In this document: positions 41,161 to 51,038 of the stretch, in pieces
Position numbering within the stretch: the stretch's first letter is position 1
Layout of the letters: every line of letters starts with the position of its first letter
Source of the DNA: Candidatus Zixiibacteriota bacterium
GTDB lineage: Bacteria > Zixibacteria > MSB-5A5 > GN15 > FEB-12
NCBI GenBank assembly: GCA_017999435.1
Contig: JAGNLV010000006.1
Coordinates: 1 to 64,000, forward strand
Direction of reading: 5' to 3'
DNA: 64,000 bases
Notes under the pieces: generated by a model
Told to the model about the DNA's origin: nothing
Databases searched by the model: none
What the model saw: only the letters and a program-made list of their open reading frames with translations
Translations under genes and position numbers: made by a program

Positions 41161-42300
41161 CTAGGCCTCCTGCGGATTCTTGAGATTTTCGGCCGAGAAC
41201 GCTTTCTCCAGTTTCGGATCAGTGAAGACGCCGTCCCGGCGGATCAATTTGCCGTCGAACCAGATCTCGCCGCCGCCGTAATCGGGCCGCTGGATGCAGA
41301 CGAGATCCCAGTGGATGGAGGACTGGTTGCCGTTGGGGGCCTCGTCGTAGCACTGGCCGGGGGTGAGATGGAACGAGCCGGCGATCTTCTCGTCGAACAG
41401 CGTGTCCTTCATCGGGTGCAGGATGAACGGGTTGACGCCGAGCGAGAACTCGCCGATGAAGCGCGCCCCCTCGTCGGTGTCGAGAATCTTGTTGAGCTTG
41501 GCCTGGTCCCCTTCGCAGGCGGCCTTGACGATCTTCCCGTTCCGGAACTCGAAGGCGATGTTCTTGTAGAGGACTCCCTGGTAGAGCGACGGGGTGTTGT
41601 ACTGGAGGGTGCCGTTGACCGAGTCGCGGACCGGGGCGGTGTAGACCTCGCCGTCGGGGATGTTGCGCTTGCCGTCGCACTTGACCGGCGGAATCCCCTT
41701 GATCGAGAACCGCAGGTCGGTTCCCGGCCCCTTGATGTGGACCTGGTCGGTGGCCGCCATGAGGTCGCGCAGCAGGTTCTCGGCGGCACTCATTTTCGGG
41801 TAGTCGGCCGTGCACACGCGGTAGTAGAAATCCTCGAACGTCTCCTGGGAGGTTTCCGCGAGCTGGGCCATGGCGTTGTTGGGGTACCGGAGGACAACCC
41901 ACTTGGTCCGTTTGACGCGCTCCTCCAAGTGGACCGGTTTGTAGAACAGGTTGTTCATCTTGTCCATCTGGGGCTGGGGGAGATCGGCGGTGTCGAAGGG
42001 ATTGTCCGATCCGCGCAGGCCGATGTAGGCGTCGGCCTGTTTCATGAGGTGGAGGTGCAGCTCCGCCTGGGCCTTGAATTGATCATCCCCGGCCGCCCGG
42101 ATCCACTGGCGCAGAAGGGACTCATCGTTGTAGTACCAGAACGGAACGGCGCCCTTCTCGGTGGCGTAGCGGATGATGTGTTTGCCCAGCTCGAGGGTGT
42201 CTTTCCCCTTGATCTCGAGGTAGAGGACTTCCCCTTTTCTCAGCTCGACCGAATAGTCCAGCAGGAGTCGGGCGAGAGCCTCATTGCGTTTGTCTTTCAC
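41161..42300 (-). CDS. M29 family aminopeptidase (AmpS/AmpT-like)
   Basis: 379 aa. The N-terminal part (LLLDYSVELRKGEVLYLEIKGKDTLEL) and the closing SSIHWDLVCIQR region fit M29 thermophilic-type metal aminopeptidases. Metal-binding residues of this family lie in the middle and C-terminal parts (GEFSLGVNPF, GSFHLTPGQCYD, HWDLV) and are plausible but atypical here. AGGAGG lies 4 nt before the GTG at 42300; the frame stays open upstream. Confidence 0.75.
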   Translation of the reverse strand: MKDKRNEALARLLLDYSVELRKGEVLYLEIKGKDTLELGKHIIRYATEKGAVPFWYYNDESLLRQWIRAAGDDQFKAQAELHLHLMKQADAYIGLRGSDNPFDTADLPQPQMDKMNNLFYKPVHLEERVKRTKWVVLRYPNNAMAQLAETSQETFEDFYYRVCTADYPKMSAAENLLRDLMAATDQVHIKGPGTDLRFSIKGIPPVKCDGKRNIPDGEVYTAPVRDSVNGTLQYNTPSLYQGVLYKNIAFEFRNGKIVKAACEGDQAKLNKILDTDEGARFIGEFSLGVNPFILHPMKDTLFDEKIAGSFHLTPGQCYDEAPNGNQSSIHWDLVCIQRPDYGGGEIWFDGKLIRRDGVFTDPKLEKAFSAENLKNPQEA

Positions 42301-42340
42301 GGAGCCTCCTTTGGCTTGGCCTTGATCGTCTTTTGTCGGG

Positions 42341-42369
42341 AGTATAAGGAAATCCGGCGGTCGGGGCAA
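42341..42369 (-). promoter_or_regulatory. Promoter of the M29 peptidase
   Basis: Minus-strand TTGCCC (42364-42369) and TATACT (42341-42346) are separated by 17 nt. Confidence 0.65.
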
Positions 42370-42416
42370 CGGGCGAAGCGGCGAAACCTTTTGCCCGCCG
42401 TCCGGTTTCTAGACAT

Positions 42417-43199
42417 ATGAAAGCCACCGCGCGGGTGTTTATCGGAACGGCGGGATTCAGCTACAAAGACTGGCTGGGAAATTTCTACCCCCAGTTCGTG
42501 CCGCCGGCGGATTTCCTCAAATTCTACGCCTCCAAATTCCGGACCGTCGAGATCGACTCCACTTTCTACCGGATTCCGTCGGCCGAGACGGTCGCCAAGT
42601 GGGCGCGCCAGACCCCCGAGAGGTTCGTGTTTGCCGCCAAGTTCCCGCAAACAGTCACCCACGAGGGGCCGCCGGCCAGGCGGGTGGAGGACGCCCGCGT
42701 CTTCATCGACACCATGCGCGGCCTCGGCGACAAACTCGGACCGCTCCTGCTGCAGTTTCCGTACTCATTCAAGCCGGCGGAAAAGAATCTGCTGGCCGAT
42801 CTGCTGGCAGCGGTGCCGGCCGACATCCGGGTGTCGGTGGAGCTGCGCAACGGCGCGTGGCTGTCCGAGGACGATCTCTTCGCCCGGCTGCGGCAGCAGA
42901 ACATCGCGCTGTGCCTGATCGACCACCCCTGGATGCCCCGCCTGACCACCTGCACGGCTGATTTCGTGTACATCCGGTTCCTCGGCGACCGCAAGAAGAT
43001 CGAGGAGGATTTCAGCTATGTGCGGGACGACCGCGCCCAGGAGCTCGCCTGGTGGCGCGAACTCATTGACCGGGTGGCGGGGGAGGGCAAGGATCTCTAC
43101 GCGTACTTCAACAACCACTACTCCGGCCACGCCCCGAGCACGGCGTTCCGGCTGATGGAGATGCTCGACGGGATGGCGCCCGACGACACCCGGCCGTGA
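42417..43199 (+). CDS. DUF72 family protein
   Basis: 260 aa. It starts FIGTAGFSYKDWLGNFYP, the family hallmark, with TVEIDSTFYRIPS and the closing AYFNNHYSGHAPS. The fold is a TIM barrel (YecE type); activity is not established. There is no ribosome-binding site before the ATG and no clear promoter that I can place. It is divergent from the M29 gene and convergent with the glycosyltransferase. Confidence 0.88.
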   Translation: MKATARVFIGTAGFSYKDWLGNFYPQFVPPADFLKFYASKFRTVEIDSTFYRIPSAETVAKWARQTPERFVFAAKFPQTVTHEGPPARRVEDARVFIDTMRGLGDKLGPLLLQFPYSFKPAEKNLLADLLAAVPADIRVSVELRNGAWLSEDDLFARLRQQNIALCLIDHPWMPRLTTCTADFVYIRFLGDRKKIEEDFSYVRDDRAQELAWWRELIDRVAGEGKDLYAYFNNHYSGHAPSTAFRLMEMLDGMAPDDTRP

Positions 43200-43215
43200 G
43201 CATCCGCTTCCCCGC

Positions 43216-44589
43216 CTAGCCGCTGCGCCCGTTCCCGACCGCCGCCTCCTCCGGCTGCCGATTCCGCACCGCTGATCGAATCAGCAGAGCGAGGAGGAGC
43301 GCATAGAAGGGCGCGTGCTCCAGCGCCGGCAACCACGCGAGGGCGGCCGAGTCGCCCCCGGCGGCGGCCAGCACATGCGCGGCCGGCGGCGCCAAAGCGG
43401 TGAGGACAAGGAAGGGGAGATTGCGGTAGAGCACGACAAACGGGAGGATCCACACCAGGGCGGCGGCGTCGAGGGCCGGGGCGAGGATGACGCCCGCCGC
43501 GGCTGCGATAAACAGCCGCCCGCTGACCCGCGGCACGCGCTCTCTCAAGGGGTAAGCCGCGATCCCCACCACCGCCAGCAGAAGACCGGCCGCGATCACC
43601 CGCGCCGCCTCCTCCGTGGGGGACAGCCACGCGATCAGGCGGTAGGCCGAGCTGTTGAATTCCGGCTGGGTCAAAAACTGCCGGATGGTCTCCGCGATGT
43701 GTGTGCCCGCCTTCGGTCCAAACGGGAGGTACAGCAGCACCCCGGGAAACACCAGTCCAGCCAGGAAGAAGAGCCGCTTGCGCCCGACAAAGTGCATGAA
43801 GATCACGGCGGCGAAAAGCAGCGCGCCCGGTTTCACCAGCGTGGCCAGCGCCAGCAGAAGGCCCGTGCCGGCCGCATCGTCGCGCCGCAGGCGGACCAGG
43901 CTGAATACGAAAAAGGGCATCGCGAGGATGTCGACGTGGTGAGAACGGAGGAACTCGAGCATCACCAGCGGCGAGAAAGCGTAGATGAGGATCGACCAGC
44001 TGTGAAAGGGACGTTTCTCGATTAGCGGAGCCGCGAGCATGATCACGCCGAGCAGCGTCGCCAGCTCGGCCAGCAGCGACAGGAGGCCGAATCCGTGCAG
44101 CGACTCGCTGTGCAGGAGATAAGCGGCAGCAAAGAGGTATTGCGCCAGCGGCGGGTGCGTCGAGGCGCGGTCGTGCCCGCACATGCGGGGGTAGAGCGCA
44201 TCGTCGGCCAGCGCCTCTCCTTGGCTGGAACCCGGCGGGACTGCGTACGGGTTGTAGCCCTCGGCCACCAGCTTGCCCTCCCACACGCAGCGGAAGACGT
44301 CGGGCGGCGCCGGCGCAGTCGTATCGGCTCCGATCACCGCAGCCGCCCGGACCAGAAGGGCCGCCGCCGCGAGCGCCAGCAGCGTTGGGCGGTCGCGTCC
44401 GAACAGCGACAGCGGCCGGGCCAAACGGAGCATGAGCAGATACACGCCCCCCAGTCCGAGCGCGATCACAGCTACGCGCTGCGGCGCGGCAGGATCCTCC
44501 GCCGGCGCCAGCAGGAGCCCGTAGAGCAGGAGCGCCACCCCGGCCGGCGCCACGGGGAGGATCTTCACGGAGCGCCTCTCGATCCACAT
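43216..44589 (-). CDS. GT87-like membrane mannosyltransferase
   Basis: 457 aa. About ten to twelve membrane helices with a first large loop holding VWEGKLVAEGYNPYAVPP and a later STHPPLAQYLFAAAYLLHSE. That layout fits the GT-C glycosyltransferases of the GT87/DUF2029 group, which use polyprenyl-phosphate sugars (mannose in actinobacteria). The exact sugar is unknown. The start is the ATG at 44589; the frame opens 60 nt earlier without support. Confidence 0.7.
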   Translation of the reverse strand: MWIERRSVKILPVAPAGVALLLYGLLLAPAEDPAAPQRVAVIALGLGGVYLLMLRLARPLSLFGRDRPTLLALAAAALLVRAAAVIGADTTAPAPPDVFRCVWEGKLVAEGYNPYAVPPGSSQGEALADDALYPRMCGHDRASTHPPLAQYLFAAAYLLHSESLHGFGLLSLLAELATLLGVIMLAAPLIEKRPFHSWSILIYAFSPLVMLEFLRSHHVDILAMPFFVFSLVRLRRDDAAGTGLLLALATLVKPGALLFAAVIFMHFVGRKRLFFLAGLVFPGVLLYLPFGPKAGTHIAETIRQFLTQPEFNSSAYRLIAWLSPTEEAARVIAAGLLLAVVGIAAYPLRERVPRVSGRLFIAAAAGVILAPALDAAALVWILPFVVLYRNLPFLVLTALAPPAAHVLAAAGGDSAALAWLPALEHAPFYALLLALLIRSAVRNRQPEEAAVGNGRSG

Positions 44590-44849
44590 TCGACAATCAG
44601 GTCCATACAGTCTCGTATCGCCGCACCCGCTTGCGCGCCTCCGGGTCACGGCGGTGTCGCGGGTGGCTGCGGAGGCGACCGGCCGGGGCGGCCGGGAGGG
44701 CCGACCGCTCGATTCGCCGGGCGGCGGCGCCCGCCAGCGGTGTCCCCGGCGTGCCTTTGGGTCGCTGGCGCTGACGGGGGGCAGAGTCAGGTCCTGTGCC
44801 GTAACAGCGGGGGGCGCGGCGCGGTTCCGAAAGCCGGCCGAGGCCGCGA

Positions 44850-44878
44850 TTGACTAAAGCGGCCGGTTGGTGTATGTT
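44850..44878 (+). promoter_or_regulatory. Promoter of the GT-B glycosyltransferase
   Basis: TTGACT (44850-44855) and TATGTT (44873-44878) are separated by 17 nt. The leader to 44963 holds a GGCCGCC (44893-44899) / GGCGGCC (44912-44918) hairpin. From 44590 to 44849 I see no other feature. Confidence 0.55.
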
Positions 44879-44962
44879 CGGTCTCACCGTCCGGCCGCCT
44901 CCCGGCCGGGCGGCGGCCACGGAATCTGAAAATCAATCGGGGGATTATATCGGGATGAACCG

Positions 44963-46174
44963 GTGACGACGCCACGGACAGCCATACCGGCCCGCGTTAC
45001 GCTGTTGTATACGAACATCGGACGTGGCCACCCCTTTTACCTCGACGGCATCACGGAGGCCCTCATCCGTTCGCAGGCGATCAGCCTGGTCCGGCGCGAG
45101 CTCGACGTGTTCGAACTCTCGCGGGGGGCGGCGCGACTCGGGTGGCGGGCGGCCCGGTGGCTCTACCGGAGAGGCTCCTCGGGCGGGGCGACGGGGGTTC
45201 TCTACCGTCTCATCCGGCGGGGGAACAACTACAATCGGGAGACGCCCGCGCTTCGCTTGCTCGGGCGGGATATCCGGGCCGCTCTGCGGGAGGATCCCAG
45301 CCCCGTGATCGTGGCTCACCCCACTCTGGTCGGAATTCTCCGCCACCAGCCGCACCTGATCTACCAGCACGGCGAGCTGGTCACGCCGGATGAGGCGGTG
45401 GTGCGCGGGGCGGCGACCGTGCTGGTGCCGACGCCCGAGGCAGCGGAACCGTTCCGCCGGGTCGGGGGCTATGCCGCCGAACAGGTGGTGGTGACGGGGC
45501 TGTGCATCGAGCCGGCGCTCATCCGGCTGGCCGCCGACGCCTATGGCGGACGGGTCGCCCGCTATGCGGCGGCCGGGGAGCCGATGGTGGGGGCGTACTT
45601 TTCCTCGGGGGCGGAACCGACCGCCCACGTCACGCGGCTGATCGCGGCCGCCTGTTCGGCGGTTCTGGAGGGCGGGCGGGTGATCCTCTTCGCCCAGAGC
45701 GGCGGGCGGTTTGCCCGCCGGGCGGCCCGGGCTTTCGCCCGCCGGTCCATTCCCTTCGCCACCCTGGACTCTTCCGACCTGATCCCCACCGATCTTCCCC
45801 GGGCGCTCATCGTGTGCCACGCCAGCCGGCGCGAGGAAAACATTCTCACCGCCCGCTTGTTTCCCCTGTTTGACTACTTTGTCGGTCCCAGCCACGAACG
45901 GACCAACTGGTCGCTCGGTCTCGGGCTGCCCATGTTCGTGGTCGGCCCCGACATCGGTCCGTTTGCGCCGCTCAATCGCCGGCTTCTCCTCCAGGCAGGG
46001 ACGGCGGCGGCGCTCGAGACGCCGATGGACGCCCACTTGCTCGGTCCGCGACTCGCCCGGCTCCGGTCGCGGGGGGATCTGACCGCCATGGCCCAGGCCG
46101 GGTGGGGGCAGCGCGAGATCAACGGCTTTGCCCGGATTGCCGCCTTTTTAGTTAGCAAATACGGCACGATCTAG
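44963..46174 (+). CDS. GT-B fold glycosyltransferase (MurG/MGDG-synthase-like)
   Basis: 403 aa. N-terminal LLYTNIGRGHPFYLDGI is a glycine-rich loop like that of MurG and diacylglycerol glycosyltransferases. The C-terminal half, with ILFAQSGGRFA, IVCHASRREENIL and GLPMFVVGPDIGPFAPL, resembles the nucleotide-sugar site (GG...E...P) but is not a clean match. It probably adds a sugar to a lipid or polymer on the cytoplasmic side. The GTG start at 44963 has a GGGAT stretch 5 nt upstream. Confidence 0.62.
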   Translation: MTTPRTAIPARVTLLYTNIGRGHPFYLDGITEALIRSQAISLVRRELDVFELSRGAARLGWRAARWLYRRGSSGGATGVLYRLIRRGNNYNRETPALRLLGRDIRAALREDPSPVIVAHPTLVGILRHQPHLIYQHGELVTPDEAVVRGAATVLVPTPEAAEPFRRVGGYAAEQVVVTGLCIEPALIRLAADAYGGRVARYAAAGEPMVGAYFSSGAEPTAHVTRLIAAACSAVLEGGRVILFAQSGGRFARRAARAFARRSIPFATLDSSDLIPTDLPRALIVCHASRREENILTARLFPLFDYFVGPSHERTNWSLGLGLPMFVVGPDIGPFAPLNRRLLLQAGTAAALETPMDAHLLGPRLARLRSRGDLTAMAQAGWGQREINGFARIAAFLVSKYGTI

Positions 46175-46181
46175 GTATACT
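46152..46181 (+). promoter_or_regulatory. Promoter of the FHA/kinase operon
   Basis: TATACT (46176-46181) is close to consensus; TTAGCA (46152-46157) lies 18 nt upstream. It overlaps the end of the glycosyltransferase gene. Confidence 0.5.
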
Positions 46182-46229
46182 GCGGCCCGACCGGGTATCG
46201 AACCTGTCGCCGACGGAGAGTTTCTTCTC

Positions 46230-47870
46230 ATGGCCAAGTTGATTGGGACCGACGGACTGAAAGTCTACGCGTTCGATCTGCCGCCGGGCAGTTACGTGGT
46301 GGGCCGAAACGCCGACTGCGGAATCTGTATCCCCGATCGGACGGTCTCCCGCCGCCACGCCGAGCTCGAGGTGGAAGCGGCCGGGGCGAACATCTGGGTC
46401 GCCGACCTGGGCAGCCACAACGGGACGAGCGTCAACGGCCTGCGGATCTCGGCCCGCACGGCGGTCAAGCCGGGCGACATGATCATCTTCGGCCAGGTGG
46501 AATTCCGGCTGACCGACGACCCGGATGCCGGCGTCCGCTCCAATCTCACGAGGCTGTCCGCAGTGGAACCGGAGCGCTCCGTCTATCTCGATATCAGCGA
46601 GGCCCTCAAGCCGCTCCCGGCGCGGGTGACCGACCGACCCGAGGTGGTCCCGACGATTTTTGAGATGGCCAAACTGCTCGTTCTGCCCGAGCCGGAGCAG
46701 GTGCTCCTGGAGCGCTCGCTCGGGCTGATCGCCCGGCTCATCCCGGCCGACCGGCTGGCGGTGCTCGTCCGCGGGGAAGGCGACGAGCTGTACACGGCGG
46801 CCACGCTCCTGCCGGAGGGGAAGGACATGGGGGAGTTCCGCCTCTCCAGCACGATTGTGCGGGAGATCCTGACCGACAAGCAGTCGATCGTGGTGGGCAA
46901 CCCGATGGAGGACCCGCGATTCGCGCAGCAGCAGTCGATCATCCTGTCGGAGATGAAGTCGGCCATGGCGGTGCCGCTCTTCGACGAGGGGAACGTCCAC
47001 GGAATCCTCTACGTCGACACGACCAACCCGCTCCACCGTTACAGCGACGAGTACCTCCGCCTGCTAGCGACGTTCGGGAACATCCTCGGGGCGCGCATGC
47101 TCAGTTACACGCTCCAGCGCGAGCGGCAGGAGAAGCACGTGATGGAAGCGGAACTGGCGCGGGCGGCCTCGATTCAGAAAAACCTGCTGGTGCAGGCGTA
47201 TCCCACGCCCGGTGGGTACGACCTCCATGCCTTTCAGGAGCAGAGCCGGGCGGTCGGGGGGGATCTCTACGACATCGCTGCGCTGCCGGACGAACACGTG
47301 TTGTTTCTGGTGGCCGACGTGAGCGGGAAGGGCATGGGGGCGGCGCTGCTCATGTCCAACATCCTTGCCTCGTTCCGCATCCTCTACGACCAGGCGGATT
47401 TTGACCTGTGCCGCATGGTGCGGCTGGTATCCACCCAGATGTACCGCTACAGCGCCCCGGAGAATTTCGCGACCCTCTTCGTCGGGGTCATCGATGCAGC
47501 GACGCACGAGATCCGGTTTGTCAACGCCGGCCACAACCCCCCGATCGTCGTGCGGGCCGACGGACGCCACGAACACCTGCCGGCTTCCGGAATCATGATC
47601 GGAGCCATGCCCTTCGATGCCTGGTCGGAGGAGCGCGTCACGCTGCAGCCGGGGGAATCGCTCGTCGTCTTCACCGACGGTGTCACCGAGGCCGAGCGGG
47701 CGGACGGATCGCTCTTCGGGGAGGACCGGCTCGAGGCGGTGTTGACCGGGGCGCGGGGGCAGGCCCCGGCCCACCTGTGTGAAACGATAATGAAGGAGAT
47801 CCGGCGGTTCGTCGAGAACGCTCCGCAGTCGGATGACATCACGATGCTTGTTGTGCAAAGGAAGGCATGA
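46230..47870 (+). CDS. FHA-GAF-SpoIIE (PP2C-type) signalling phosphatase
   Basis: 546 aa. Residues about 22-95 are an FHA domain with the phosphothreonine-binding pattern GR (25-26), SRRH (40-43) and SHNGTSVNG (62-70). Residues about 150-295 are a GAF domain (AKLLVLPEPEQVLLERSL, then MAVPLFDEGNVHGILYVDTT). A short coiled linker leads to a SpoIIE/PP2C Ser/Thr phosphatase at about 325-545 (GGDLYDIA, VADVSGKGMGAALLMSN, FTDGVTEA, DDITMLVV), with metal-binding Asps in place. The FHA would bring it to phosphoproteins and the GAF may sense a small ligand. It overlaps the kinase gene by 4 nt (ATGA), so kinase and phosphatase are coupled. Confidence 0.9.
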   Translation: MAKLIGTDGLKVYAFDLPPGSYVVGRNADCGICIPDRTVSRRHAELEVEAAGANIWVADLGSHNGTSVNGLRISARTAVKPGDMIIFGQVEFRLTDDPDAGVRSNLTRLSAVEPERSVYLDISEALKPLPARVTDRPEVVPTIFEMAKLLVLPEPEQVLLERSLGLIARLIPADRLAVLVRGEGDELYTAATLLPEGKDMGEFRLSSTIVREILTDKQSIVVGNPMEDPRFAQQQSIILSEMKSAMAVPLFDEGNVHGILYVDTTNPLHRYSDEYLRLLATFGNILGARMLSYTLQRERQEKHVMEAELARAASIQKNLLVQAYPTPGGYDLHAFQEQSRAVGGDLYDIAALPDEHVLFLVADVSGKGMGAALLMSNILASFRILYDQADFDLCRMVRLVSTQMYRYSAPENFATLFVGVIDAATHEIRFVNAGHNPPIVVRADGRHEHLPASGIMIGAMPFDAWSEERVTLQPGESLVVFTDGVTEAERADGSLFGEDRLEAVLTGARGQAPAHLCETIMKEIRRFVENAPQSDDITMLVVQRKA

Positions 47871-50800
47871 TGCTGCAGCCCGGACAGGAATTTGCCCATT
47901 TCCGGATCATGCGGGAACTCGGCGCCGGCGGCATGGGAGCCGTGTACCTGGCCGAGGATCTCAAACTGCACCGCGAGGTGGCGCTCAAGATCATTCTGGC
48001 GGAGTACTTCAATGACGCCGAGCGGCTCGGGCGTTTCCAGCGGGAGGCGAAGATGGCCGCCCGCATCGCCCACCCCAACGTTATGGGCATCTACGACATC
48101 GGGAGCGCGCCCGACCCCGACACCGGCCGGGACCTCGAGTACATCGTCATGGAGCGCGTGAAAGGCATTCCCCTGGGCGAGTATTTCCAGAGCGCCAAGC
48201 CCGACATGGGCGGCGTGATCCGGGTCGCCTCGCGCATCGCCGCCGGACTGGCCGCCGCCCACAAGCTGAACATCGCCCACCGCGACATCAAGGCCTCGAA
48301 CATCCTGGTCGACGACGAGGGGAACCCCAAGATCCTCGACTTTGGCCTTGCCAAGCCGGTCGACCCCGTCCAGTTCGACGAGGGCGACCGCACCGACACC
48401 GTGTCGCAGGAACTGACGCGCGCCGGCAAGATTGTCGGCACCGTCTCCTACATGTCGCCCGAGCAGGCCCGCGGCGACGCCGTCGACATCCGCACCGACA
48501 TCTTCTCCTTCGGCGTCCTGCTCTACCGCATGGCCACGGGCGAATTCCCCTTTGCCGGCCAGTCGCAGGTGACGACGCTGGCGAAAATCCTCGAATCGAA
48601 ACACGAGCCCCCCCGGCTGAAAAACCAGCAGATTCCGACCGAACTCGAACGGATCATCGACAAGTGCCTGCAGAAAGATCCTAATGACCGGTACCCGTCG
48701 GCCGCGGATTTGACGGTCGACCTGCGCAACCTCCGCCGGCAGTTCGATTCCGGCGTGACCGAGTCGATCTCGGGCGAGTACCGGGTGGAGAGGACGGTCC
48801 GGGTCGGCGGGAAGCGTCTGGCTGCGATCGCCGCCGGTCTTGTCGTCGTCGGAATTGTCGCGGTGATCGTCTGGCGCTCCGGCGGGGAGCGGCCGGGGGG
48901 AGCCGGCCCCGGCGGAATCTCGCCCTCGGTGACGACCCCCGGCGGCAACGCGGTCGCGGTCTTCGATTTCGAGAACAAAACGGGGGACACCTCGCTCAAC
49001 TGGCTCCAGACGGGCCTGCCGGAGATCCTCATGACCGACCTGGCGCAGACCGGGTCGATCACGGTCATCAGCCGGGAGCGCGTGCTCGACCACTTGCGCA
49101 CCGGGTCGGACCTGCCGGATGCCGACGAGATTTCGGACGACGTGCGGGCCGAAATCGAGCAGGCCCGGGACGAGATTCGCGAGGCGGTCAAAAGCGGGTC
49201 GCTCGACGGCGTGCCGGCGGTCAAGGATGCGCTGGAACTGGCGCGGGTGAGCGTGGCCGGACTGATGCGCCCGCACACCTACGCCGAGATGGCCCAGGCG
49301 GCCGGGGCGCTCGGCGCCTCCACGGTCCTCTCCGGGTCCTTCTTCAAGCTCGGCGAGCGTATCCGCATCGACGCGCGGCTCGAAGACATCGGCAGCGGGA
49401 AGATCGTGCTGGCGGAGAAGGTGATGGGGAACGATCCCTTCGCCCTCGTCGACAGCCTCACCGGCAAGATCGTCGCCTCGCTCAATGTCAAGGACCAGAT
49501 GGCCGACCAGTCGGTGGCTAACGTCATCACCGGGTCGCCCGAGGCATACAGGCTCTACCGGGAGGGCATGGACCTCTTCGGGCTGGGGATGAACGACGAG
49601 GCGATCGCGAAGTTCGAGGCGGCCGCGGGCGTCGACTCGGCCTTCGCGCTGGCCTACATGCGGATCGCCATGGTCCATGTCTTCGAGGGACGGCTGCAGA
49701 AGGGGATGCAGTATCTGGCCCGGGCCGATGCGTTCAAGGAGAGTCTGCCGGTGCGCGAGCGGTCGCTGCTGGATATCTACACCGACCTGTGGCTCGAGCA
49801 GGAACTCGACGCCGCCTTTGTCAAGCTCCGCGCCTATGTCGAAAACTATCCGTCGGACAAAGAAGCCCGCGTCCTGTTCGGACTGGCCACCTGGGTGTTT
49901 AACCAGGACACCGCGGCCGCCCGCGCCCAGTACGACACCGTCCTTCGGGCCGACCCGGTCAACCTGCGGGCGCTCGCCTGGACGGGCGATCTCCTGCGCC
50001 AGTCGGGGCAGCTCGATTCGGCCGTTTACTACTACCGCAAGGTCAAGGCGTACCACCCCGATTCGCCCGAGGGGTACACGAACCTCGGCGCGCTCTATCG
50101 CGAGCAGGGGGACATCCCGGGCGCGGCCCAGGAATACCTTCTGATGTCGGAGGCGTTTCCGCGCCTGGCCGCGCCGTGGATGAATCTCAGCACGCTGGCC
50201 ATCCGCCAGCGCGACTTCGAAGGCGCCGGGCGCTTCCTTGACGAGTACCGCGGGCGGACCGGGAAAGATCCCTACGGCCTCTACGAGTACGAGATGCAGT
50301 TGTCGGGCCTGGAGCAGTGGCGGGGGCAGTTCCGGTCGGCCCGCGACCATATGCGCGCGGCGCTGGACTACGCCCGGCAGACGAAAGACAGCAACTACGT
50401 GCGCAGCGCCTACAATACTCTCTTCTCATTCTACCGGCGTCTCCATATGGACGACAGCGCCCTGTGGTGCGCCCGGCAGACCGAGCCGTGGTCGACGGGC
50501 ATCGCCCGCCTGAATGTCGCCATGAATTACGCCGAGGCCGCCCCGGCCGACTGCGGCCGCGCCCGCGCGTTCCTGGAGGAAGGCACCGCGGCTTTCAAGC
50601 AGCGCGTCCCGTCCGGCTTGTGGCCGGTGGCCGAGGCCGTGGGCGAGGCATTCGACGGCTACTGCGCGGGCGACACGGCCGCCGTCATCGCCGCGCTGCT
50701 GAAGCTCAGCAGTGCGCAGCAGCCGGGGCAGGGGGAGGGCAACCGCCGCGAGGCCGGCGTGCTCCAGGTGCTCACGGGACACTACCGGGAAGGGCGCGAC

Positions 50801-51016
50801 ATCCTTGTCCGGTCGCTCTCCGGCAAGGATGAGGTCGCCTCCGGAGCGACCTATCCGTATTTTCTTTACCTCGTCGGGGTGGCGGAGCAGGAACTGGGCG
50901 ACACCAAGTCGGCCATCGCCCGTTTCGAGGAGATGCTGCGCTACTGGGGCAAGCCGGACATCGAGACCAAGGAGATCGCCGACGCGAGGCGGCGCCTGGC
51001 GGCGCTGCGCAGCTAG
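47867..51016 (+). CDS. Transmembrane Ser/Thr protein kinase with CsgG-like and TPR extracytoplasmic part
   Basis: 1049 aa. The kinase (about 10-290) is complete: GAGGMGAVY loop (19-27), Lys41, Glu60, HRDIKASN with catalytic Asp140, DFG (158-160) and the APE-like SPEQ. One membrane helix follows at about 318-336. Outside the membrane, residues about 360-530 look like a CsgG/FlgO-type domain (VAVFDFENKTGD, LTDLAQTGS-like opening, VLSGSFFKLGERIRIDARLED), then many TPR repeats to the end. The kinase thus links an envelope sensor to cytoplasmic phosphorylation, with the upstream phosphatase as likely antagonist. A rho-independent terminator follows. Confidence 0.92.
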   Translation: MMLQPGQEFAHFRIMRELGAGGMGAVYLAEDLKLHREVALKIILAEYFNDAERLGRFQREAKMAARIAHPNVMGIYDIGSAPDPDTGRDLEYIVMERVKGIPLGEYFQSAKPDMGGVIRVASRIAAGLAAAHKLNIAHRDIKASNILVDDEGNPKILDFGLAKPVDPVQFDEGDRTDTVSQELTRAGKIVGTVSYMSPEQARGDAVDIRTDIFSFGVLLYRMATGEFPFAGQSQVTTLAKILESKHEPPRLKNQQIPTELERIIDKCLQKDPNDRYPSAADLTVDLRNLRRQFDSGVTESISGEYRVERTVRVGGKRLAAIAAGLVVVGIVAVIVWRSGGERPGGAGPGGISPSVTTPGGNAVAVFDFENKTGDTSLNWLQTGLPEILMTDLAQTGSITVISRERVLDHLRTGSDLPDADEISDDVRAEIEQARDEIREAVKSGSLDGVPAVKDALELARVSVAGLMRPHTYAEMAQAAGALGASTVLSGSFFKLGERIRIDARLEDIGSGKIVLAEKVMGNDPFALVDSLTGKIVASLNVKDQMADQSVANVITGSPEAYRLYREGMDLFGLGMNDEAIAKFEAAAGVDSAFALAYMRIAMVHVFEGRLQKGMQYLARADAFKESLPVRERSLLDIYTDLWLEQELDAAFVKLRAYVENYPSDKEARVLFGLATWVFNQDTAAARAQYDTVLRADPVNLRALAWTGDLLRQSGQLDSAVYYYRKVKAYHPDSPEGYTNLGALYREQGDIPGAAQEYLLMSEAFPRLAAPWMNLSTLAIRQRDFEGAGRFLDEYRGRTGKDPYGLYEYEMQLSGLEQWRGQFRSARDHMRAALDYARQTKDSNYVRSAYNTLFSFYRRLHMDDSALWCARQTEPWSTGIARLNVAMNYAEAAPADCGRARAFLEEGTAAFKQRVPSGLWPVAEAVGEAFDGYCAGDTAAVIAALLKLSSAQQPGQGEGNRREAGVLQVLTGHYREGRDILVRSLSGKDEVASGATYPYFLYLVGVAEQELGDTKSAIARFEEMLRYWGKPDIETKEIADARRRLAALRS

Positions 51017-51038
51017 CCGCGGCGGGCCGTACGAACGC

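Noticed and set aside
42388-42415. Leaderless promoter for the DUF72 gene
   Set aside because: The -10-like TAGACA ends only 1 nt before the ATG, and the -35 spacing is poor. This does not match the 5-10 nt geometry of the other cases.
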